64,000 nt of DNA, from NCBI GenBank assembly GCA_004295015.1, contig SHNE01000010.1, positions 1 through 64,000 of the forward strand. The letters are read 5' to 3'. The translations under genes were made by a program, and so were the position numbers. Shown one piece after another: positions 58,053 to 64,000 of this stretch (the stretch's first letter is position 1; each line of letters begins with the position of its first letter). Origin of the DNA: Bacteroidota bacterium (lineage in GTDB: Bacteria; Bacteroidota; Bacteroidia; AKYH767-A; 2013-40CM-41-45). The notes under the pieces are model-generated. The model made no database searches. It was not told the origin of the DNA and saw only the letters and a list, made by a program, of their open reading frames with translations.

Positions 58053-59231
58053 GTGAAGGATAAAAATGAAATATTTCCATTGATTGCCAAGACTTCGTTT
58101 GGCTTCGAGGATTTGCTTGTTGAAGAATTAAATCTTCTCGGTGCCCGCAACATTCAAAAGGCGACCAGGGCCGTATTGTTTGATGGCGATACCGAGTTGA
58201 TGTATAAATTAAATTTATGGAGCAGGGTGGCTTTGAGAGTTTTGAAACCTATCGGAAGTTTTCCGGCCGGAGACGAACAGCAGTTGTATGAGGGTATCAA
58301 AAAGATAGAATGGAATAAGTATATGGAACCGGATGATACACTGGCTATTGACGCAGTGGTGAATAAATCCAAGCTTACACATTCTTTGTATGTAGCCCAG
58401 AAGACCAAAGACGGAATTGTGGATCAGTTCAGAAACAGAATGGGACAAAGACCTAACGTTGATTTGCGAAAACCAACGTTAAGGGTACATGTACATTTAT
58501 CTGAAGACGTAGCTTCTATTTCCCTGGACAGTAGCGGAGAGTCACTGCATAAACGTGGATACCGCCAACAACAGGGAGACGCACCACTCAATGAAGTCCT
58601 GGCAGCGGGTATGGTGTTGCTAAGTAAATGGGATGCACAATCAGGCCTGGTTGATTTGATGTGCGGAAGCGGAACAATTCTGGTCGAGGCCGCACTTTTT
58701 GCAAAGAATATTGCGCCGGGTATTTTCAGGACGGAGTTTGGTTTTGAACGATGGAAAGATTTTGATGACGATCTCTGGGAAAGGTTAAGAGAAGAAGCGA
58801 TCGCCGGACAGAAAACATCCTTACCATTCAGAATAACCGGTATAGAACGTGATCATGTAGTTATCGAGGCAGCCAGGGAAAATATTGCGCTGGCCGGATT
58901 AAGTGCCGACATAGATTTGCATTGTATGTCATTCCAGGGTTACACTCCTGAAGTTTTACCATCAACGATCATTTGTAATCCGCCTTATGGTATGCGTATA
59001 ACTACGGAAGATCTTTTTCAAATGTATACTGATTTGGGAGCATCGTTCAAGAAAGTTTTTCCGGGGGTAACTGCATGGGTTTTGACAGCCAACAAAGAAG
59101 CATCTCATAAGATTGGCTTAAAGCCTTCCCGAAAAATTCCATTATTCAATGGAGCTATTGAGTGTCGTTTCATGAAGTTTGAAATGTACGCAGGGACTCG
59201 AAAGCATAAACCACAGGTTGAGGAGGAATAG
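58053..59231 (+). CDS. THUMP-domain class I methyltransferase (RlmL-N/YpsC-like)
   Basis: A 392-residue protein with an N-terminal THUMP domain (about 45-155) and a methyltransferase domain. DLMCGSGTILVEAAL is motif I and NPPYGMRI is motif IV, the guanine-N2 type NPPY. It resembles the N-terminal half of E. coli RlmL, which forms m2G2445 in 23S rRNA. It acts in the cytosol on rRNA before ribosome assembly is complete. GTG at 58053 is the start; no in-frame ATG lies nearby. pfkA follows 21 bp later. Confidence 0.9.
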   Translation: MKDKNEIFPLIAKTSFGFEDLLVEELNLLGARNIQKATRAVLFDGDTELMYKLNLWSRVALRVLKPIGSFPAGDEQQLYEGIKKIEWNKYMEPDDTLAIDAVVNKSKLTHSLYVAQKTKDGIVDQFRNRMGQRPNVDLRKPTLRVHVHLSEDVASISLDSSGESLHKRGYRQQQGDAPLNEVLAAGMVLLSKWDAQSGLVDLMCGSGTILVEAALFAKNIAPGIFRTEFGFERWKDFDDDLWERLREEAIAGQKTSLPFRITGIERDHVVIEAARENIALAGLSADIDLHCMSFQGYTPEVLPSTIICNPPYGMRITTEDLFQMYTDLGASFKKVFPGVTAWVLTANKEASHKIGLKPSRKIPLFNGAIECRFMKFEMYAGTRKHKPQVEEE

Positions 59232-59252
59232 TTTTTATTTAATTGGTAAATT

Positions 59253-60227
59253 ATGATCAAGAAGATTGCAGTATTAACGACGGGGGGTGATTGTCCGGGA
59301 TTGAATTCTGCCATTCGTGCTGTTGTACGAAGCGGAATCTACTATAACCTTCAAGTTTGTGGCGTGTTAAGAGGATTTGAAGGACTTATCGATGATCAGT
59401 TCATCGAAATGGACTCTCACAGTGTAAGCAATATTCTCCAAAGGGGAGGGACGATATTAAAGACGGCACGAAGCGATCGATTCATGGAGAAGGAAGGCAG
59501 GCAGAAGGCTTACGATAATATTGTTAAAAATGGGGTGGATGCAGTTATTGTAATTGGCGGCGACGGATCATTTAGAGGAATTGAAACATTTACCTCTGAA
59601 CACCCGGTGAATGTTATTGGCATTCCTAAAACAATTGACAATGATATTTACGGAACTGATTTTGCGATTGGCTATGACACTGCTGTTAATACAGTGATTC
59701 AGGCAGTTGATAAAATCAGGGACACAGCAGCTTCGCATGACAGGTTGTTTTTTGTGGAAGTAATGGGTAGGGATACCGGTATGATTGCCTTGTTTGCCGG
59801 GATCGGTTCAGGTGCAGAGGCTATTTTAATCCCGGAGACGAAAACAAAAATGGATCGGATAATTGAAATACTCGAACGTGGTTGGACCAGAAAAAAAACA
59901 TCGATGATTGTAATGGTTGCTGAAGGGGATGATGCCGGTGGAGCCTATAAAATTGCCAAAGAAGTTAAAAAAAGATTTTCTCAATTCGACACGAGAGTAA
60001 GTGTATTGGGGCATATGCAAAGAGGTGGGAGCCCAACCAGCGCAGATCGGGTTCTGGCAAGCAGATTGGGTGTATCATCGGTTGAAGCCTTGCTTCAAGG
60101 AAGAACAAATGAAATGGCCGGCATTGTTGACAATAAACTGGTCTTTACATCATTTAAAGATGTAGTAAATAAACAGAAGGATTTTCCGTATGAGCTTATG
60201 CGAATAGCTGAGATTCTTTCCCTCTAA
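59253..60227 (+). CDS. pfkA: 6-phosphofructokinase
   Basis: A 324-residue PfkA-type enzyme. GGDCPGLNSAIRAVV (11-25), GGDGSFRG (102-109), PKTIDND (125-131) and the VEVMGRDTGMIA stretch are all present. It phosphorylates fructose 6-phosphate in glycolysis in the cytosol. E. coli PfkA has Gly at the residue before TIDND; here it is Lys126, while the ATP-type Gly of GGDG (G105) is kept. Lys at this site is typical of pyrophosphate-linked and some ATP-linked homologues, so the phosphoryl donor is not certain. It is 21 bp after the rRNA methyltransferase gene. Confidence 0.92.
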   Translation: MIKKIAVLTTGGDCPGLNSAIRAVVRSGIYYNLQVCGVLRGFEGLIDDQFIEMDSHSVSNILQRGGTILKTARSDRFMEKEGRQKAYDNIVKNGVDAVIVIGGDGSFRGIETFTSEHPVNVIGIPKTIDNDIYGTDFAIGYDTAVNTVIQAVDKIRDTAASHDRLFFVEVMGRDTGMIALFAGIGSGAEAILIPETKTKMDRIIEILERGWTRKKTSMIVMVAEGDDAGGAYKIAKEVKKRFSQFDTRVSVLGHMQRGGSPTSADRVLASRLGVSSVEALLQGRTNEMAGIVDNKLVFTSFKDVVNKQKDFPYELMRIAEILSL

Positions 60228-60244
60228 ATACTCTGCTTATTAAT

Positions 60245-61918
60245 TTATTGTTTTATCCATTTTACGTACATAACACGCTTGCTTGAATGAATTGTAATCA
60301 GGTATATTCCTGAACTTAGTTCATTCTGATCCACAGAAATTTCATTTGAACCTGATTGAAGCGAATAACTCGCAGAGAAACATTTTTTACCATCAGGTGT
60401 TGAGATGCTCAGATTCACTTGTTCTTTTATTTTTGAATTTATTTTTATCACAGGTGCATGTGATGGATTCGGAAAAATAACCAAATCCTTTGTTGATTTT
60501 ATTTCACCGATAGAGGTGATAAGTCCAAAAGTCCCATCTCCATGGAGATTTTGAAGGTAGACGCCTGCGTCCAGTCTGTCATCTGCCCATACGATTACTG
60601 TTTGATTGTTTTTAAAGAGACCTGCACTCAGGTCATCCTTGTTACTATTGTAATTTGAGATAGTAGGTTCAAAACTCCAAAGAGGCGAACCAAAATAATC
60701 TGTCTTGACTGCGGATAGTTTTTGTGCACCGAAGGAGCCATAACTAAAAATACTAATCAAACCATCACCTGCATCAACAAGGGCATGCGGGTTATAATAA
60801 ATTGGATCGATATTTTTTAATTGGATTCCGTTTGCACCAAAAATCACAGACCCTGCTGCATCAATACCCTGGATAGAAACGCCTGAACTTCCTTGTCCGC
60901 CATCTAATACCTGTATATTTATATAAAATTCATTATTCAAAATATTGTAACAAAAACCTCCGGTTGATTTATGCTCAGTACCGGAATTCGCCACCTGAGT
61001 ACCTGTAGAAGACCATAAGCTACCGTTTACTTGAACATGTTGAGCGTATACATCGTTCAGTGAAGGATTCAAGGGGTTGGATGTGTTGAATGCCGTGAAG
61101 AATCCATTGTTTGAATCACTGATTATTTGAGGGAAGACAAAGTAAGGAATTGTTTTGCTCGAGACCTGAACCGGGTTGGGCCAGACCTGATCACCATTGC
61201 TGTCAAATATTTGTGCGTATAGGGTAGAAGAAACGCCGGGGAAGTTTCCGATTTCTTCTACATACATCATGATGATATTATCAATGCCTGATGGCTGCAT
61301 TACGGCACGGGAATATTTAATATTATTGGTGCTGTCAAATATTCTTTTTGACCATAAAATTGATCCGGTAGAAGATATTTTTTGGAAGGATATCCATTTG
61401 GAAGAACCCAGATCTGCACTCCATGCGATGACAACATTATTTGATTGAGTAATTCCTATTGTTGGAGCAAGACCTTGAGCAGCGGAGTCGTTCAATTGGA
61501 TTCCTGAACTGCCCCATAAAAAATTTGCACCTGCATCAATTTTATATGCAACAACATTGAGGCTTCCCGATCGTTCATCCTGAAATGCAACAATAGCATT
61601 GTCTTCATTGTCGACTTTTAAGTCATACCTGAATATCGCTGAGTTCTGTGGAAAACTGCTAACAACCAAACCGGTGTCGGGCCAGAGTTTATTGCCTGAT
61701 GCATCGAGTAACTGCATGCGCATTTGATAATTTGAATTGTAGGAGTCAAACCAGGAAATATAAGTTTGTCCTGTTGATGTTGTAGCTGACAAGGGTGTAA
61801 CTTGTTCAGTCATTAAACTATCACGAACGATATAATTCGCCAGCGTATCATTTGAAAATTGCGCAGAACTTGTCTGTTGAATGAGAAACAAAATAAGTCC
61901 GAGGTAGATTTTTTTCAT
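60245..61918 (-). CDS. Secreted propeller-like protein with T9SS type A sorting domain
   Basis: A 557-residue protein with a signal peptide (MKKIYLGLILFLIQQTSSA). Repeats of about 50-60 residues include NKLWPDTGLVVSS, NFLWGSSGIQLND and DQVWPNPVQVSS, which look like short propeller blades. The C-terminal IFPNPSHAPVIKINS to SGIYLITIHSSKRVMYVKWI is a T9SS sorting domain. It probably reaches the surface or medium, with no known activity. It is convergent with pfkA, 17 bp away. Confidence 0.85.
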   Translation of the reverse strand: MKKIYLGLILFLIQQTSSAQFSNDTLANYIVRDSLMTEQVTPLSATTSTGQTYISWFDSYNSNYQMRMQLLDASGNKLWPDTGLVVSSFPQNSAIFRYDLKVDNEDNAIVAFQDERSGSLNVVAYKIDAGANFLWGSSGIQLNDSAAQGLAPTIGITQSNNVVIAWSADLGSSKWISFQKISSTGSILWSKRIFDSTNNIKYSRAVMQPSGIDNIIMMYVEEIGNFPGVSSTLYAQIFDSNGDQVWPNPVQVSSKTIPYFVFPQIISDSNNGFFTAFNTSNPLNPSLNDVYAQHVQVNGSLWSSTGTQVANSGTEHKSTGGFCYNILNNEFYINIQVLDGGQGSSGVSIQGIDAAGSVIFGANGIQLKNIDPIYYNPHALVDAGDGLISIFSYGSFGAQKLSAVKTDYFGSPLWSFEPTISNYNSNKDDLSAGLFKNNQTVIVWADDRLDAGVYLQNLHGDGTFGLITSIGEIKSTKDLVIFPNPSHAPVIKINSKIKEQVNLSISTPDGKKCFSASYSLQSGSNEISVDQNELSSGIYLITIHSSKRVMYVKWIKQ

Positions 61919-61990
61919 GTGTGACAGGATTTATCTATAAAAGTAAGATATTATTGTTTGTGAAGCCTAAGTATTCCTTTTCAATATTAA

Positions 61991-62611
61991 TCAGGTTTCC
62001 AGGCTTGTGAGGTAATTACGACTTTCAGGACCTAGATTACAAATCAAGTCAATTATAGAAAGGTTGGCCTTAAAACCATGACGATTTTCAAAAACCTGAT
62101 AGTATCTTGGGAACACTTCGGTGCTTGTAATTTTTGGATGAAACAAGTTTCTGAAATCCTGAACTCCCGCCAGCTCTGCATATTCATCAGTCATATCAAC
62201 CGAGAGCGGGAGTTTTAAAAGTTTAAAAATAAGTCGGAGACATTCTGTGTTAAAATTTAACAGATTCGTTTCGCCGGTGTTAAATAGTTTCACCAGATCC
62301 TCTTTATAAAATTCAAAAAAGGGAGATTGCCCATAGGCTGAGGTGATGGATCGCCAGTGGGTTTTTTTCCATCCTTCCTCGTTTGCCATTGTAACTTCAT
62401 CAATTGGACATTCTTTAAGATTATGGTGATGAATTGGAATCACAAGACTAAGAAGGCCATTTGCTCCGTAAATGTTACATCGATTCCGATAAGTTTGTTT
62501 AATGAAATGCTCTTTCGATTCAATGATAACATTACCGGCACTAATGCATGATTTCAAATAGGAAATCGGAGGGAGGTAGGCAGTTGAGAGGAGAATTTTG
62601 CCAAGTGCCAT
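61991..62611 (-). CDS. WbqC-family protein
   Basis: A 206-residue protein with the WbqC family opening (LLSTAYLPPISYLKSCIS) and a middle SLVIPIHHHNLKECPI stretch, the family's I-P/V-H strand. The remaining part is helical, with SAYGQSPFFEFYK conserved. WbqC-like proteins are often coded with polysaccharide genes, but their reaction is unsettled. It follows the large secreted-protein gene on the minus strand by 14 bp. Confidence 0.82.
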   Translation of the reverse strand: MALGKILLSTAYLPPISYLKSCISAGNVIIESKEHFIKQTYRNRCNIYGANGLLSLVIPIHHHNLKECPIDEVTMANEEGWKKTHWRSITSAYGQSPFFEFYKEDLVKLFNTGETNLLNFNTECLRLIFKLLKLPLSVDMTDEYAELAGVQDFRNLFHPKITSTEVFPRYYQVFENRHGFKANLSIIDLICNLGPESRNYLTSLET

Positions 62612-62625
62612 TTCAAGCCAATTAA

Positions 62626-64000
62626 TTAACGACGTTCAAATGCACCCAAATCCGGAGCTGCACCTTGAGGACGTACATTTCCGTAAAAATCAAAATTCAG
62701 AACCGGATCGGCAAGAAGTATGCTGCTAAGTCCTGCATCAATTGCCGGAGAAGAAAGGGAGTCCAATTCATAATTATTATTTTCGTAATCCCTGAAATAT
62801 GGATTTGCATTACGAAGAATGGAGGTATAATTAGTCGGGTTAGATGTTGGAAATGACGGTTCAACTTTCAATATAGCATGATCAAAATGAAATTTAAACA
62901 GTCCGGCAGCTGCATTTGGAAAAGAATCTAATGTAATTTCGTTATCAAGATTTCCATAGGCGATACAGTTTCCAAAATAAGCATCAAGTTGACGTACGTA
63001 TACCGCATTGCTGATAAAATAATTGTTCAAATAAATCAAAGGATCCTGTCGGTTACTGTTATTCCAAAAGTTGGCAAAAGTACATTGATAGAATTTATAA
63101 ACACCACCATAGAGCATCACCGCAGTTTGTCCACCACAATTTGCAAAGACACTATTATACGCTCTAATATCAGCTCCGTTGAGTGAAATTCCGGCGCCTG
63201 CCATATTTTTAATGATGGTATTCTCCAAACGGAGTGATGGCTGTCCTGCAGTGTAAAAACTGTCAACTCTAAGGCCGATGTTTCCATTTTTAATAATTGC
63301 ATTTTTAATCACTGAATTTTGCGAGCCTCTACCGGGAGCATTACTTGTTCCTAAAAGATTTGCAACAGTGAGGTTTGATAGCCATATCAAATCCCATTGT
63401 CCGGGAATGTCTTTATAAGCTTCACCCAATCTATCGCCTTGAATATTTACCGGCTCAGTTTGAGTTCCATTAATATTTAATGAACCGGAGGACAAGACCA
63501 CAATACCTGAGCCGGGATGAATATGTACCATTGCGCCGGCATTAATTGTCAAGGTGCATCCTGAGTCTACCAATGCATAGCCATACAAAACGTGCGGTTT
63601 GTCATTGGCCCAAATGTCATTGCAAGGAAGAATAAACAAAGTACGTGCGCCGCCGGAGTTGTTATTGGGACTATGAAAATACGCATCTTGACCCCAGGCA
63701 ACAAGATCTATATCCTGTAAATTTCCATTGGTTTCGAAAAGGATTGAGTCGGTAATAATCAATGGGGAACTTTGGTTATTAGGATCAACCGTAACTTCTA
63801 CAAATATAAAAATGCTGTCATTAGCACCAATTTCAATGTCATTAAACTCACGGCCCGGGATTCCATCAACATTGAGTCGGAAAGGAGAGGTGTTACCTGT
63901 AGCCAAACGTAAAGAGGAGATTTTAATACTTTTGTCTGCCGTATTATACACAGTAAATACCTCTGTGGAACTTCCAACAGTAGTAAATACGGTATCAAAG
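62626..64000 (-). CDS. Right-handed beta-helix surface protein, N-terminus beyond the window
   Basis: At least 457 residues; the frame stays open from its stop to position 64000, so the start lies to the right of the window. The visible part begins with a beta-sandwich-like stretch (TVFTTVGSSTEVFTVYNTAD). It continues into a right-handed parallel beta-helix with many short strands (GNIGLRVDSFY, ENTIIKNMAGAGISLNG, YNSVFANCGGQTAVML). It ends in NVRPQGAAPDLGAFERR, the end typical of choice-of-anchor proteins with pectate-lyase-like repeats. I see no T9SS tail. Its role, probably adhesion or polysaccharide binding, is inferred. Confidence 0.82.
   Translation of the reverse strand, partial: FDTVFTTVGSSTEVFTVYNTADKSIKISSLRLATGNTSPFRLNVDGIPGREFNDIEIGANDSIFIFVEVTVDPNNQSSPLIITDSILFETNGNLQDIDLVAWGQDAYFHSPNNNSGGARTLFILPCNDIWANDKPHVLYGYALVDSGCTLTINAGAMVHIHPGSGIVVLSSGSLNINGTQTEPVNIQGDRLGEAYKDIPGQWDLIWLSNLTVANLLGTSNAPGRGSQNSVIKNAIIKNGNIGLRVDSFYTAGQPSLRLENTIIKNMAGAGISLNGADIRAYNSVFANCGGQTAVMLYGGVYKFYQCTFANFWNNSNRQDPLIYLNNYFISNAVYVRQLDAYFGNCIAYGNLDNEITLDSFPNAAAGLFKFHFDHAILKVEPSFPTSNPTNYTSILRNANPYFRDYENNNYELDSLSSPAIDAGLSSILLADPVLNFDFYGNVRPQGAAPDLGAFERR

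Noticed and set aside
1..64000. CRISPR array, prophage, transposon or defence island
   Set aside because: No regularly spaced direct repeats, no integrase, transposase, capsid or restriction genes, and nearly all genes are housekeeping types.

Overview
The window is a 64 kb piece of a Bacteroidota chromosome. Five large secreted proteins end in type IX secretion (T9SS) sorting tails. The primary sigma factor is the short form without region 1.1, and bacillithiol (BshB1), DUF3078 and DUF4382 genes are present. Several intergenic regions carry the TAnnTTTG -7 box that is specific to this phylum. I cannot place it below phylum with confidence; the gene families resemble environmental Chitinophagales or Sphingobacteriales-like lineages. 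Most of it is ordinary housekeeping sequence. I see no prophage, insertion sequence, CRISPR array or defence island. One tRNA gene (His) is present and there is no rRNA.

Layout. At 0.2-11.9 kb, minus strand, lies a long co-directional run: a beta-CASP metallo-hydrolase, the cytochrome c maturation genes ccmB, ccmC, ccmD-like, ccmE and ccmF-like (with a T9SS cargo gene translationally coupled inside), then a DUF2520 gene, a KdsC-like phosphatase, a UbiA-family (DGGGP synthase-like) prenyltransferase, Maf and an EamA transporter. 12-24 kb holds bshB1, a BNR-type T9SS protein, a glycosyltransferase, a Cu(+)-ATPase, tRNA-His, a thioredoxin, a hotdog protein, a peptide transporter, a MORN-like protein, mnmA and a lipoprotein. 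24-36 kb holds a long GAPDH, rpoD, an HtrA protease facing a divergent sigma-like/anti-sigma-like pair, dapF, a heptaheme TPR cytochrome and a PhoB/PhoR-like two-component system preceded by a Pho-box-like repeat array. 36-48 kb holds a cytochrome/copper-monooxygenase-like lipoprotein with a redoxin partner, an exonuclease-GIY-YIG fusion, two beta-propeller proteins, crcB, DUF3078, mscL, an ABC-F protein and apaG. 48-64 kb holds a DUF1800/DUF1501 pair, mazG, a peroxiredoxin, a ZIP transporter, a methyltransferase, a sodium symporter, corA, an rRNA methyltransferase, pfkA and further secreted proteins; the last gene runs off the right edge.

The genes form several units rather than one pathway. 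The ccm cluster would build c-type cytochromes, and at least two candidate substrates lie in the window: the heptaheme TPR lipoprotein and the monoheme copper-monooxygenase-like lipoprotein. Envelope quality control is represented by HtrA, possibly linked to the atypical sigma/anti-sigma pair opposite it.

The observations I rate most worth checking are: five TTAACA-like hexamers at about 11 bp spacing upstream of the PhoB-like gene; the HtrA/sigma-like/anti-sigma-like locus with palindromes in its divergent promoter region; the Cys-type (CxxxY) CcmE; the T9SS cargo coupled to ccmC; and a 6-phosphofructokinase with Lys in the PKTIDND motif. I did not find a clearly unprecedented system.
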